From: DASQZT01 sp035638575
GTDB lineage: Bacteria > Acidobacteriota > Terriglobia > Bryobacterales > Bryobacteraceae
NCBI GenBank assembly: GCA_035638575.1
Contig: DASQZT010000015.1
Coordinates: 83,956-147,955, forward strand
Reading direction: 5' to 3'
Length of the DNA: 64,000 nt
Part shown: piece by piece, positions 35,904 through 45,468 of the stretch
How the letters are laid out: each line of letters begins with the position of its first letter
Position numbering within the stretch: the stretch's first letter is position 1
Program-made: the position numbers and the translations under genes
Notes under the pieces: generated by a model
The model's input: only the letters and a program-made list of their open reading frames with translations
Told to the model about the DNA's origin: nothing
Database searches by the model: none

Positions 35904-36746
35904 GTGGATTCCGATCAGAACCCGGGCGTCGCCGCGGCCGCTCCCGAACTCCATCCGGCGTGGCGCCGCGTCCAGTTGGCACGGCATCCGAAGCGGCCTC
36001 ATTCTCTCGATTACATCGAGCGCCTGGTGACCGACTTCCAGGAAATCCACGGCGACCGCTCTTTCGGCGACGATCCCGCCATCGTGGCCGGCCTCGGGCG
36101 CTTCGAGGGACAGCCGGTCATGGTGGTGGCGGAGCAGAAGGGCAGGGACACCAAGCAGAAGCTCTACCGCAACTTCGGGATGCCCAAACCGGAGGGCTAC
36201 CGCAAGGCCCTCCGCGCCATGAATATCGCGGCCAAGTTCGGGCGGCCCATCATTACGTTGCTGGATACGCCCGGCGCCTACCCGGGAATTGACGCCGAGG
36301 AGCGCGGCCAGGCCGAAGCCATCGCCCGCAACCTGCGCGAGATGGCGCGGCTCCCCGTGCCGGTGATCGTAGTATGTATCGGAGAGGGCGGCAGCGGCGG
36401 AGCGCTGGCCCTCGGGGTGGGTAACACGGTCCTGATGCTGGAGAACGCGGTGTACAGCGTCATTTCGCCGGAAAGCTGCGCCGCCATTATTTATCGCGAT
36501 TCCGGGAAGGCGGAGCAGGCCGCGGCGGCTCTCCGGCTGACCGCGGAAGATCTGCAATCGCTCGGGCTGATCGACTGCATCGTGCCGGAGCCGCCCGGCG
36601 GCGCACAGGAAGATCCCGCCGCCGCCGCCGAGAGCCTGCGCGCGCAGTTGCGCCGGAGCCTGGATGAGCTTTCCGCGATGAGCGCCAGCCAGTTGGTGGA
36701 GCACCGCTACGCCAAGTTCCGCCGCATGGGGAACTTCTTCGCGTGA
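35904..36746 (+). CDS. accA: Acetyl-CoA carboxylase carboxyltransferase alpha subunit
   Basis: Transfers the carboxyl group from carboxybiotin to acetyl-CoA together with AccD, the first step of fatty acid synthesis. About 280 residues, somewhat shorter than the roughly 320 usual because the N-terminal helical region is trimmed. Typical stretches are FQEIHGDRSFGDDPAIVAGLGR, GRDTKQKLYRNFGMPKPEGYRKALR, TLLDTPGAYPGIDAEERGQAEAIARNL, IGEGGSGGALAL and SVISPESCAAI. accD is not in the window. The GTG start may be leaderless (see the -10-like element just upstream). Confidence 0.94.
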   Translation: MDSDQNPGVAAAAPELHPAWRRVQLARHPKRPHSLDYIERLVTDFQEIHGDRSFGDDPAIVAGLGRFEGQPVMVVAEQKGRDTKQKLYRNFGMPKPEGYRKALRAMNIAAKFGRPIITLLDTPGAYPGIDAEERGQAEAIARNLREMARLPVPVIVVCIGEGGSGGALALGVGNTVLMLENAVYSVISPESCAAIIYRDSGKAEQAAAALRLTAEDLQSLGLIDCIVPEPPGGAQEDPAAAAESLRAQLRRSLDELSAMSASQLVEHRYAKFRRMGNFFA

Positions 36747-37011
36747 GGCCGCTCCGCCTCGGGAAATCGGGGCGCGCCGATCAAGCGCCGGCGTGTTGAC
36801 GCCACCTTGGGGCGTTGATCTGCCGGCCCGCGTGCGTCAGCCCGCGGTATCCGGGACGGCAGGCGCTAATTTCCGGGCTCCCGGCGCGTCTCTCTAAGGG
36901 AATCTCTGCATGCCCCCGGCAAACAGATGCGGCGGTGTAAAATAAGAACTGAACTCCCAGCCGTCGATTGGCGTCTATAACGGGTGACAGGAAAAAGGGG
37001 AGATTTGCGCC
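36747..37011. other. Intergenic region before the MacA-like gene
   Basis: About 265 bases without a credible gene. A TAAAAT hexamer at 36938-36943, directly preceded by TG, is the best -10 candidate for the downstream adaptor gene and would give a leader of roughly 60 bases. An AGGGGAGA ribosome site lies just before GTG 37012. No repeat or terminator was recognised. Confidence 0.4.
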
Positions 37012-38442
37012 GTGAAACGTAAGTGGAAGATTTTTATCGTTCTGGTGGCCGTACTTTTGGCGGTCGTCGGAGTTTACGCAAGCACTGTTTACAGTAAGCG
37101 CGGGGTTGTGACCGTGCAGACCGGCAAGGTCGCCCGCATGGATCTCACCAGTCTGGTTACCGCCTCGGGCGAAATCAAGCCCAAGAATTACATCAATATC
37201 GGCGCCAACGCGGTGGGCGATATTACGGAATTGCTGGTCAAAGAAGGCGACCGCGTGCGCCGCGGGCAGTTGCTGGCGAAGATCGAGGACATCCAGCCCG
37301 AGGCCGACGTGAAATCCCAGGAAGCCAGCCTTGCGTCGGCCGAGGCCGACTCGAGCGCCTCCGAAGCCGGGCTGAAGGCCTCCGATGAGAACACCGCCAC
37401 CATGGTGGCCACCCTCGAAAAGGACAAAGCCGACCTGGATCGTATGAAGTCCGAGTTGGACCGCGCCGAGTTGCTCTACAAAGAGCAGCTCATGGCCAAG
37501 CAGGATTACGACCTGAAGCGGTTCACCTACCTGTCGCAGCAGGCCGCCATCAAGGAGTCCGAAGCGAGGATCACCCAGGCCAGGGCCCAGCGGGAGCAGA
37601 TGGCGGCGAATCTCACCTCCGCCCAAAAGCGCGTCGCCCAGAACAGGGCCGGCCTGGTGCGGGCCAACGACATCCTGCATAAGCGCAGCTCCTACGCGCC
37701 GATCGACGGCGTGGTGACGAATCTGCCGGTGCGGGCCGGCGAGTCCGTGGTGCCCGGCCTTCAGAACCAGTCCGGAACCCTCATCATGACCATCGCGGAC
37801 ATGTCCCTCATCACCGCGGAAGTCAAGGTGGATGAGACGGATATCGTGAACATCAAGCTCGGGCAGATTGCCGACGTCACCATCGACGCCATCCCCAACA
37901 AGACCTTCAAAGGGCACGTGACGGAAATCGGCAACACCGCGATCCTTCGGTCTACCGGCGTGGCGGCCAACCAGAGCGCCATCTCCAGCCAGGAAGCCAA
38001 GGACTTCAAGGTGGTCGTCGCGCTGGACAATCCGCCCGACGACGTCCGTCCCGGACTTTCTTGCACGGCGAAGATAACCACGGCCACCCGTGCGAACGTC
38101 CTAACTATACCGATCCAGGCGCTGACCGTTCGCCAGAAGGGCGACCTGGAGGTGCAGCCGGCGGCGCCGGCTGGCGGCGCCCAGGCGGCCACGAAACTCG
38201 ACCCGGCCGCGGAAAAGGCGAAAAAGGAAGAACTTACCGGCGTTTTCGTGGTCAACGGAGAGAAGGCCGTCTTCCAGAAAGTGGATACGGGAATTACCGG
38301 AGCCACCGATATCGAGGTGGTCGGCGGGTTGAAAGAAGGCGACCAGATCATCACGGGAACCTACCAGGTGATCCGGACCATTAAGAACGAGACCATGGTG
38401 AAGGTGGACAACAAGACGCCGGCTCTGCAGCAGAAGACGTAA
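37012..38442 (+). CDS. MacA/HlyD-type efflux periplasmic adaptor
   Basis: About 476 residues. One N-terminal membrane anchor (IFIVLVAVLLAVVGVYAST), a lipoyl half-motif (ASGEIKPKNYINIGANAVGDITELLVKEGDRVRRGQLLAKI), a long alpha-helical hairpin (roughly residues 100-215), the second lipoyl half (YAPIDGVVTNLPVRAGESVVPG) and then beta-barrel and membrane-proximal domains. This is the order of MacA-like adaptors that link an ABC pump with an outer-membrane channel. An Ala/Pro-rich insertion near residue 385 is unusual. The ATPase gene follows by 57 bases, but no permease gene follows. GTG start with AGGGGAGA upstream. Confidence 0.9.
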   Translation: MKRKWKIFIVLVAVLLAVVGVYASTVYSKRGVVTVQTGKVARMDLTSLVTASGEIKPKNYINIGANAVGDITELLVKEGDRVRRGQLLAKIEDIQPEADVKSQEASLASAEADSSASEAGLKASDENTATMVATLEKDKADLDRMKSELDRAELLYKEQLMAKQDYDLKRFTYLSQQAAIKESEARITQARAQREQMAANLTSAQKRVAQNRAGLVRANDILHKRSSYAPIDGVVTNLPVRAGESVVPGLQNQSGTLIMTIADMSLITAEVKVDETDIVNIKLGQIADVTIDAIPNKTFKGHVTEIGNTAILRSTGVAANQSAISSQEAKDFKVVVALDNPPDDVRPGLSCTAKITTATRANVLTIPIQALTVRQKGDLEVQPAAPAGGAQAATKLDPAAEKAKKEELTGVFVVNGEKAVFQKVDTGITGATDIEVVGGLKEGDQIITGTYQVIRTIKNETMVKVDNKTPALQQKT

Positions 38443-38499
38443 CGGCGGCCTGACGGCCAGTCCCACCAGACGTAAAACTCAGAAACGAGAACCATCAAG

Positions 38500-39240
38500 A
38501 TGGCAGCGGTTGCAGAAAAGGAACTCATCCAGCGCGGCTTGGACCTCAAGCGGGACGGCATCGTCATCCGCACCTATGGCCTGTGGAAGACCTACGTCAT
38601 GGGCGATCAGGAAATTCACGCCGTTTCCGGCGTGGATATCGAGATCAAACGTGGCGAGTACGTCGCCATCATGGGTCCGTCGGGATCGGGCAAATCGACC
38701 CTGATGAACCTCATCGGATGTCTCGATACGCCGAGCAAGGGGCAGTACTACATCAACGGCAACCTGGTCAGCGAAATGACCGACGACGAGCTGGCGCGCA
38801 TCCGCAACAAGGAAATCGGCTTCGTTTTCCAGACCTTTAACCTGCTGCCAAGGGCCACGTCGCTGCACAACGTGGAACTGCCGCTGATCTACTCCGGCCT
38901 GGGTTCGGAGAAGCGCCTCGAAATGGCCAAAGCCGCCATGCGGGCGGTGGACCTGGAATCCCGCATGTACCACAAGCCCAACGAGCTTTCCGGCGGCCAG
39001 CGCCAGCGCGTGGCGGTGGCTCGGGCGCTGGTGAACAATCCTTCGATTCTGCTGGCCGACGAGCCCACGGGCAACCTGGACACCGCCACCGGCAACGAAA
39101 TCATGGGCCTGTTCGAGCGGCTGTTCCAGCAGGGCAATACCATCGTGCTGGTGACCCACGAACACGATATCGCCATGCACGCGCACCGTATCATCCACGT
39201 CCGCGACGGAAAAGTGGAGAAGGACGAGCGCATCAAGTAG
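38500..39240 (+). CDS. MacB/LolD-type ABC transporter ATP-binding protein
   Basis: About 246 residues. Walker A GPSGSGKST, Q-loop GFVFQTFNLLPRATSLHNVELP, signature LSGGQRQRVAVARAL, Walker B ILLADEPTGNLD and H-loop VTHEHD are all intact. The region around the Q-loop matches the LolD/MacB subgroup. It should drive mechanotransmission for a MacB-type permease, using the preceding MacA-like adaptor; the permease is not encoded next to it. The 3' end overlaps the convergent DUF72 gene by eight bases. Confidence 0.92.
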   Translation: MAAVAEKELIQRGLDLKRDGIVIRTYGLWKTYVMGDQEIHAVSGVDIEIKRGEYVAIMGPSGSGKSTLMNLIGCLDTPSKGQYYINGNLVSEMTDDELARIRNKEIGFVFQTFNLLPRATSLHNVELPLIYSGLGSEKRLEMAKAAMRAVDLESRMYHKPNELSGGQRQRVAVARALVNNPSILLADEPTGNLDTATGNEIMGLFERLFQQGNTIVLVTHEHDIAMHAHRIIHVRDGKVEKDERIK

Positions 39241-39952
39241 TTTCCCGGCGCGGGCCCAACAGCCGCTCGGCATTGAGCGCCCCTTCGGGCGATTCCTCGT
39301 GCTTGAACATCAGGTACAGGTCCCGGCCGCCGGCCAGCAAGTCGCCGGCGCGCGCGGCGATCGCATCCACGTCCGCATCCGTGTAATCCGGCTTGCGCAG
39401 GCGGTAGTACACGAAGTCGGCCGTGATCACCTCCGGCACTTCGAGCCTCTCCGATTCCGCCACGCACAGGGAAATGTTGCGCTCCCGCAGGGCGTCGTAC
39501 ACCTCGTCTACCAGCCACGATGCGTGGCGGAATTCGAAGGCGTAGCGCATGCCGTCCGGCAGCAGCGGCAGGAAGCTCCCGAGCAGGCCCAGGTCGCACT
39601 TCAACTGCGGCGGCAACTGGAAAAGCACCGGACCGATTCGCCGCGAGGTGCGCAGCGGGTCGATGGCTTTAAAAAAGATCTCCGTGGCCTGTTCAGCGTT
39701 TTTGAGCCGCAGGATGTGGGTGATCCGCTGGTTGGCCTTCACCGCGAAGACGAAGCCCGGCGGCGTGGCCTCCACCCAGCTTTGCAAGGTGGCGGCCGAG
39801 GGCAGGCGCCGAAACGTGTAATTGATCTCCACCGAGTTCAGCCGCCCGGCATAGTGTTTCAGGAATTGGTTGGACGGAAGCTTGGCCGGATAGAATCCGG
39901 GCTTCCAGGCGGGGTATGCGAAGCCGGAGGTCCCGGCATACAAAGTTGCCAT
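39233..39952 (-). CDS. DUF72-family protein (YecE-like)
   Basis: About 239 residues with the DUF72 pattern: LYAGTSGFAYPAWKPGFYP, NSVEINYTFRRLPS, FAVKANQRITHILRL, PVLFQLPPQLKCDLG, YAFEFRHASW and DFVYYRLRKPDYTD. The fold is a TIM barrel related to UVDE-type endonucleases, but the biological role is unproven. Length is normal. It overlaps the ABC ATPase gene at its 3' end and is divergent from the YvlD-like gene, leaving a gap of 32 bases for both start regions. Confidence 0.88.
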   Translation of the reverse strand: MATLYAGTSGFAYPAWKPGFYPAKLPSNQFLKHYAGRLNSVEINYTFRRLPSAATLQSWVEATPPGFVFAVKANQRITHILRLKNAEQATEIFFKAIDPLRTSRRIGPVLFQLPPQLKCDLGLLGSFLPLLPDGMRYAFEFRHASWLVDEVYDALRERNISLCVAESERLEVPEVITADFVYYRLRKPDYTDADVDAIAARAGDLLAGGRDLYLMFKHEESPEGALNAERLLGPRRETT

Positions 39953-39984
39953 GGCTTATCATTATCTCTGGCCGGAGGTTCAAA

Positions 39985-40326
39985 ATGCTTCAGCTTATTG
40001 TAGGCTGGCTGGTCAGCGCGCTGGCGTTGTGGATCGTGGCCGAGATCATCCCCGGGATTCAGGTCCGCGACTTCGGAGCGGCCCTGCTCGCCACCATTGT
40101 CATCGCCGTCGTGAACGCCGTCGTCGGTCCCGTGATCAAATTCCTCACGCTTCCCTTCACCATCCTGACGCTGGGACTTTTCCTGCTGGTGGTGAACGCT
40201 TTCCTGTTGAAGCTGGCGTCGCTGTTCACGCCCGGCTTTCGGGTGAACGGGTTCCTGAACGCGGTCTTGGGCTCTCTCGTCCTGACCATCCTCACGTCGG
40301 TTCTGCGCCGCCTGGTGTTTGCCTGA
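39985..40326 (+). CDS. YvlD/phage-holin-4-like membrane protein
   Basis: About 113 residues with four hydrophobic helices: LIVGWLVSALALWIVAEII, ALLATIVIAVVNAVVGP, FTILTLGLFLLVVNAFLLKLA and a final NAVLGSLVLTILTSVL. The IPGIQV, NAVVGP and LTLPFTILTLGLF motifs mark the family called phage holin 4_2/YvlD, a cellular membrane protein and not a real phage holin. Role uncertain; envelope stress is suggested for Bacillus YvlD. GGAGG seven bases before ATG 39985. Its stop overlaps the glcE start (TGATG). Confidence 0.85.
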   Translation: MLQLIVGWLVSALALWIVAEIIPGIQVRDFGAALLATIVIAVVNAVVGPVIKFLTLPFTILTLGLFLLVVNAFLLKLASLFTPGFRVNGFLNAVLGSLVLTILTSVLRRLVFA

Positions 40327-41483
40327 TGCCGCAACCCCTGACGCCTCAAACGCCCGAAGAATTGGCCGAAGCGCTGCACTCCGCTCGGTCGCGCGGCCGC
40401 ACCATCGCGTTATCCGGCAATCGGAGCAAGCGCGGAATGGCCGGCCCGGCGGGGCCCGCGGAGGAATCTGTTTCCACCGCCCGCCTGCGGCGCGTTCTGA
40501 AATACGAGCCGCACGATCTGACCATCAGCGTGGAGGCGGGGCTTCCGTGGCGCGAGTTGTCGTGCCTGCTCGCGGAAAACCGGCAGATGGTGCCGCTCGA
40601 TCCGCCGTTTGGCGCCGCCGCCACCGTCGGCGGCGTGATGGCGTCGAACTCCAGCGGCCCAAGACGGCGCTTGTACGGCACGGCGCGCGATCTCGTCATC
40701 GGCATGCGCTTCGCCACGCTCGAAGGCAAACTGGTGCAATCCGGCGGCATGGTGGTCAAGAACGTCGCCGGCCTGGACATGGCCAAGCTCATGATCGGCT
40801 CCTTCGGCACGCTGGCGGCCATCGCGGTGGTCAATTTCAAGCTCTGTCCGGCGCCCGAAGTGGAGCGCAGCTTTCTGCTGCGATTCGACTCCGCCGCTGC
40901 CACCGTCGCCGCGCGCAACCGCATCCTCGCCGGCGCCCTCCAGCCGTCTGCCATCGATCTGCTGAATCCCGCCGCCGGAGCCACCGTCGGCAACGCCGCG
41001 TGGCTGCTGGCCATTCGCACCGGAGGCAATGCCGCCGCCATCGACCGGGGCGAGCGCGAAATCGCGCAGCTCGGCGAAGGCGTGGCGCTGGACGACTCCG
41101 CGCAGGCGACCCTCTGGCGCCATATCGAAGAGTTCACGCCGCGCTACCTCGCCAGGCACCCCGATGGCGCTTCCGTACGCGCCTCGTGTACCCTGAAAGA
41201 GCTGGAAGCCGTCATGTCATCGTTCGGCGGGCCGGCGGTGGCGCGCGCGGGCTCGGGTGTCTGTTACGGCTTCTTCGAAGCGCCGGAGGCCGCCGCTGAT
41301 TGGGCTGCGGAAAGCGCCGGGCGCGGATGGAAAGCGGTGATCGAGTTTTCGCCCGAAGACCGGAAGCAGTCGCTCGACCTGTGGCCCGCGCCGGGCGGCG
41401 ATTTCGAGATCATGCGGCGCGTCAAGAATCTGTTTGACCCGGAGAACCTGTTAAACCGTGGCCGTCTCTATAACCGCATCTGA
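40326..41483 (+). CDS. glcE: Glycolate oxidase FAD-binding subunit GlcE
   Basis: About 385 residues. FAD-binding PCMH-type domain: RTIALSGNRSKRGM, LTISVEAGLPWRELSCLLAENRQMVPLDPPFG, AATVGGVMASNSSGPRRRLYGTARDLVIGMRF and MVVKNVAGLDMAKLMIGSFGTLAAI. The end FDPENLLNRGRLY is typical. In the three-subunit glycolate oxidase GlcE works with GlcD and the Fe-S subunit GlcF; glcD is not seen here. It begins by overlapping the YvlD-like gene and ends 26 bases inside glcF, so the two subunits are co-translated. Confidence 0.9.
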   Translation: MPQPLTPQTPEELAEALHSARSRGRTIALSGNRSKRGMAGPAGPAEESVSTARLRRVLKYEPHDLTISVEAGLPWRELSCLLAENRQMVPLDPPFGAAATVGGVMASNSSGPRRRLYGTARDLVIGMRFATLEGKLVQSGGMVVKNVAGLDMAKLMIGSFGTLAAIAVVNFKLCPAPEVERSFLLRFDSAAATVAARNRILAGALQPSAIDLLNPAAGATVGNAAWLLAIRTGGNAAAIDRGEREIAQLGEGVALDDSAQATLWRHIEEFTPRYLARHPDGASVRASCTLKELEAVMSSFGGPAVARAGSGVCYGFFEAPEAAADWAAESAGRGWKAVIEFSPEDRKQSLDLWPAPGGDFEIMRRVKNLFDPENLLNRGRLYNRI

Positions 41484-42789
41484 AACAACCCGCCTTGGCC
41501 CGCGCCAGTTCGACCTGGACTGCTGCGTGCACTGCGGCCTGTGCCTCAACGCCTGCCCCACCTACCGCGAGCTGGGGCTGGAGATGGACTCGCCGCGCGG
41601 CCGCATTTATCAGATGGTGCAAGTGTCGGAAGGGGCGCCCATCACGCCCTCCTACGTTCAGCACATCGGCCTTTGCCTGGCCTGCCGCGGCTGCGAATCG
41701 GCCTGCCCTTCGGGTGTGCGCTACGGCCGCATGGTGGAGGATGCGCGCGCCGAAATCGAAAGCCAGGTGCGCCGCGGCTGGTTCGCGCGCCGTCTTCGCC
41801 GCTACGTCTTCGACCGCCTGCTCCAGTCGCGCTTCCTGCTCACGGCCGCCGGAACGCTGCTCTACCTATATGAAGCCAGCGGCGTCAAAGCGCTGGTGCG
41901 GGGCATGACTTTTCTCAGGCTGCTCGGCAGTCTGGGCGACCTGGCGCAGTTGGCTCCTTCGGCCGAACCGCCGTTCTTCTTCAGCCAGATCGGCCGGACT
42001 TTTCCGCCGCAGGGCGAGCGCCGGTATCGCGTCGCCTTCCTGGCCGGCTGCATCGCCAACGTGTCGTTCGCGCGCTTGAATGAGGCCACCGTGCGCGTGC
42101 TCCAGAAAAACGGCTGCGAGGTGGTGGTTCCCGACGACCAGGGCTGCTGCGGCGCACTGCACCTGCACTCCGGCCTTCGGGAGGATGCCCGGAGTCTCGC
42201 CCGCCGCAATATCGATGCCGTGTTGGGCGGCGGCTTCGACGCGATCATCACCAACGCCGCCGGATGCGGTTCCACTCTGAAGGAGTACGGTGAATTGCTC
42301 GCGGACGATCCCGCCTATGCGGCTAAAGCCCACGAGTTTTCTCTCCTGATGCGCGACATCACCGAGTTCCTTGCCGGAATCGAATGCAACACCCAGATGG
42401 GTCCGGTCAACGCCGTCGCGACGTACCAGGATTCCTGCCACCTGGCGCACGGGCAGAAGATCCGCTCGGCTCCGCGCAAGCTGCTGGCCGCCGTGCCCGG
42501 GCTCACCTTGCGGGAGATGGCGGGTTCGGATCTCTGTTGCGGCAGCGCCGGCATCTACAACGTGGTGGAACGTGAAATGTCGGGCCAGATCCTGGCGCAC
42601 AAGATGGAATCCATCAACGCCACCGGCGCCGCCATCATCGCCACCGCCAATCCCGGATGCATGCTGCAGCTCCAGGCCGGCGCGCGGCTGCACGGTTCCC
42701 GCCAGCGTGTCATGCACGTGGTGGAGCTGCTGGATCTGGCGTATAAGAACTATCAGGCTCCCCGCCCCTCGCCCCCCGCGTCCGCTTGA
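41458..42789 (+). CDS. glcF: Glycolate oxidase iron-sulfur subunit GlcF
   Basis: About 443 residues. Two ferredoxin-type 4Fe-4S motifs, CCVHCGLCLNACP and CLACRGCESACP, occupy the first 80 residues. Two CCG domains follow, the first with DDQGCCGALHLHSG, the second with TYQDSCHLAHGQ and SDLCCGSAGIYN. They pass electrons from glycolate oxidation to the quinone pool. GTG 41458 lies inside the end of glcE. Oxidation of glycolate to glyoxylate may serve growth on two-carbon compounds. Confidence 0.92.
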   Translation: MAVSITASETTRLGPRQFDLDCCVHCGLCLNACPTYRELGLEMDSPRGRIYQMVQVSEGAPITPSYVQHIGLCLACRGCESACPSGVRYGRMVEDARAEIESQVRRGWFARRLRRYVFDRLLQSRFLLTAAGTLLYLYEASGVKALVRGMTFLRLLGSLGDLAQLAPSAEPPFFFSQIGRTFPPQGERRYRVAFLAGCIANVSFARLNEATVRVLQKNGCEVVVPDDQGCCGALHLHSGLREDARSLARRNIDAVLGGGFDAIITNAAGCGSTLKEYGELLADDPAYAAKAHEFSLLMRDITEFLAGIECNTQMGPVNAVATYQDSCHLAHGQKIRSAPRKLLAAVPGLTLREMAGSDLCCGSAGIYNVVEREMSGQILAHKMESINATGAAIIATANPGCMLQLQAGARLHGSRQRVMHVVELLDLAYKNYQAPRPSPPASA

Positions 42790-42810
42790 CCTCGCCCCCG
42801 CGTGCGGCGC

Positions 42811-45261
42811 TCACGCCTGCCGCAGCGTCACCACGGGATCGACCTTCGTCGCCCGCCGCGCCGGCAGATAACTCGCCAGCAGCGCGACAGCGCCGAGGAA
42901 CAGCGCCGAGCCCGCAATCGCCACCGGATCGCCCGGACTCACGCCCACCAGCAGCCCCGCCGCCATGCGCATCGCCGCGATCGCCAGCACCGCCCCAACC
43001 AGGATGCCCGCCACCGTCAGCGCCATGCCGCGGCGCAGCACCAGGACCACCACGTCGAACGGCGCGGCGCCCAGCGCCAGGCGGATGCCAAACTCGTGCT
43101 CGCGCTGGCTCACCGCGTACGCCAGCAAGCTGTACAAGCCCAGCGCCGCCAGCAGCAGCGACACCGCACCGAGCACGCTCAGCAGCGCCGCCGCCACCTT
43201 CTGCGCATAAAGCGAGCCGGAAATCACTTCTTCGAAATCCACTACCTCCGCGGCGCCGGCGTTCGGCTCGATCGCGGCGGCCTCGCGGCGGATCGCGGCC
43301 GCCGAAGCCCGCGCGGGCCCCACGGTCCGGATGAAGAAGCCAGTCCAGAACTCGCCCCCGTGGTTCTGGCGGTACGGCAGGTAGATGTAGGGCGTGGACG
43401 GTTCCGTCAGCCGGTGATATTTGCTGTCCTTCACCTCACCGGTTACGGTCGACCAGGAGCCGTCCACGCGGACCCTGCGCTCCACCGGGTTGCCGCCTCC
43501 GAAGTAACGCTGCGCGAATGCCTGATTGACCATCAACACGGGCGCGCTGCCGCTATCGTCCTGTTCGGTAAAGTCGCGGCCCTGAAGCACCGGAATGCGC
43601 AGCGTGTCGAAATAGCGCGGTGCGACCGTAGCGCTCATCACGCTCATTTGCTCGCTCGGACCGGGGACGTATCCTTCCACTTCTATCGCTGAGAACTGGC
43701 CGGTGCCGATCTCCAGCGGCACCGTATTTGCGAAGCTCAGGTTGGCGATGCCCGGAAGATCGCTGATGCGGTCGCGCAGGCGAAGGCAGAACCGGGCCCG
43801 CTGATCGGCATCCGTACAAAAAGTATCGAGGTGGAATTTCGCAAACAGGACGTTGCTCGCGTCGAAGCCCGGATGAATGGCCCGCGCGTTTTGAAAGCTC
43901 CGCGCGAACAGCGCGGTGCCAACCAGCGCCACCAGCGCCAGCGCCACCTCGGAAACCACCAGCAGCCCGCGCGTCCGGTTCTGGCCGGCGCCGGGCGTCC
44001 CGCTCCTCCCTCCTTCCTTCAGAGCCTCCATCAAACCGCTTCTCACCGAGTGCACGGCGGGCGCGAGGCCGGTCAGCAGGGCACCGGCGCAGCACAACAG
44101 CGCGGTAAACCCGAGCATGTCCGCGTTCAGCCTGAAATCGAACTCCACTGGAAACCCCGCCGGCGGCAGCATCCAGAGGAGCGCGCGTCCCAGCCAGGCC
44201 GCCAGCGCAATGCCCGCCAGTGCGCCCATCGCCGCCAGCAGCAGGCTCTCGGTAAGAAGCTGCCGCACCAGGCGCCAGCGGCCCGCGCCCAGGGCCATGC
44301 GCACGCACAACTCTCTCCGCCGTGCGGTGGCGCGGGCCAGCTGCAAGTTGGCTACATTCGCGCCCACGATCAGGAACACTACGAAGCAGACGGCCATCAG
44401 AATCCGCAGAGGCGCAAGCAGCACCGACTGCATTCCCAAGTGCGCCTTCCGCACGGGCATCAGGCTCGCGCGGAAGCCGCCGCTGGTCTTCGGCGATTCC
44501 TCCGCCAGGCGCCGCGCGCACACTTCGACTTCCGCGTTCGCCTGCTCGAGCGCCACGCCGGACTCCAGCCGCGCGGTCACCCACATCTGCCGCACGTTCC
44601 GGTCTTCCAGCAGCCACCCGCCCTGACCGTTCAGCAGCGGCGCCATGCTCATGGGGATCCAAATCTCCATCAGCATGCCGGGCATCGTGCCGTGAAACTC
44701 CTCCGGCGCGATGCCGGCCACCCTCAGTTCGTAACGGTTCACGCGGACGGTCCTGCCCACCACGCCCGGGTCGCCCTGGAACAGGCTCCGCCAGAGCCGG
44801 TAGCTGATCACCGCCACCGGAAAGGCGCCCGGCTTGTCGCCATATTCCGATGGCAGGAACGACCGCCCGCGCACGGGCTTCACGCCCAGCACCGCGAAAT
44901 AGTTGCCGGAGACGTATTCGCCGTAAATCCGGCGCGGGTTGTCGGCCGTTCCAACGTTGAACGCGTTTGCCAGCGAGGCGGCCAGACCGGAAAAGGACTT
45001 CAGCCTGTCGCGATAATCGCGGTAATCGCGGTAGGAAGTGTTGGTGTATTCGCCGCTCGGCGACACGGTTTCGAGCGCCGCCAGCCGTCCGCCCCCGGCC
45101 ACCCCGGGGAACGGGTGGACCAGCAGGGAGTCGATCCAGCCGAAGACAGTCGCGTTCGCCGCTATACCGAGCGCCAGCGTGAGCACGGCCACCGCCGTGA
45201 ACCCTGGACTGCCCCGAAGAACTCGGAGGGCATAGCGCAGGTCCTCGTAAAGGCTGCGCAT
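42811..45261 (-). CDS. ADOP-type ABC permease (Acidobacterial duplicated orphan permease)
   Basis: About 816 residues. The N-terminus carries the family start LYEDLRYALRVLRGSPGFTAVAVLTLALGIAAN and then two FtsX-like halves, each with a MacB-type periplasmic domain (about 50-270 and 470-680). Each half has a FtsX helical bundle, with TARRRELCVRMALGAGRWRLVRQLL in the first and QREHEFGIRLALGA in the second, and the C-terminal PARRATKVDPVVTLR. ADOPs are numerous in Acidobacteriota and usually have no ATPase gene beside them, as here. Role uncertain, probably export or envelope maintenance. It converges with glcF, 21 bases apart. Confidence 0.92.
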   Translation of the reverse strand: MRSLYEDLRYALRVLRGSPGFTAVAVLTLALGIAANATVFGWIDSLLVHPFPGVAGGGRLAALETVSPSGEYTNTSYRDYRDYRDRLKSFSGLAASLANAFNVGTADNPRRIYGEYVSGNYFAVLGVKPVRGRSFLPSEYGDKPGAFPVAVISYRLWRSLFQGDPGVVGRTVRVNRYELRVAGIAPEEFHGTMPGMLMEIWIPMSMAPLLNGQGGWLLEDRNVRQMWVTARLESGVALEQANAEVEVCARRLAEESPKTSGGFRASLMPVRKAHLGMQSVLLAPLRILMAVCFVVFLIVGANVANLQLARATARRRELCVRMALGAGRWRLVRQLLTESLLLAAMGALAGIALAAWLGRALLWMLPPAGFPVEFDFRLNADMLGFTALLCCAGALLTGLAPAVHSVRSGLMEALKEGGRSGTPGAGQNRTRGLLVVSEVALALVALVGTALFARSFQNARAIHPGFDASNVLFAKFHLDTFCTDADQRARFCLRLRDRISDLPGIANLSFANTVPLEIGTGQFSAIEVEGYVPGPSEQMSVMSATVAPRYFDTLRIPVLQGRDFTEQDDSGSAPVLMVNQAFAQRYFGGGNPVERRVRVDGSWSTVTGEVKDSKYHRLTEPSTPYIYLPYRQNHGGEFWTGFFIRTVGPARASAAAIRREAAAIEPNAGAAEVVDFEEVISGSLYAQKVAAALLSVLGAVSLLLAALGLYSLLAYAVSQREHEFGIRLALGAAPFDVVVLVLRRGMALTVAGILVGAVLAIAAMRMAAGLLVGVSPGDPVAIAGSALFLGAVALLASYLPARRATKVDPVVTLRQA

Positions 45262-45468
45262 GATGTTCCTATTCCAGTATGCATCCGGAATGCCAGGCCT
45301 AAGTTGCGGATTCTCCGCGCCGGCCAGGCCGCGCTGCGTTCAATTCCGGACCTTCGTGTCCGCTACTGGGACGCCGTGAAAGCCTGTGCCGCCTGCGTCG
45401 CTCGCTCCCGCGTCCACTTGACCTCCACCCGCGAATCCAGCAGACTTGTTCCAGAAGGAGCAATTCCC

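Noticed and set aside
39985..40326. Phage holin indicating a prophage
   Set aside because: The holin name is historical for this family; no other phage gene is nearby.
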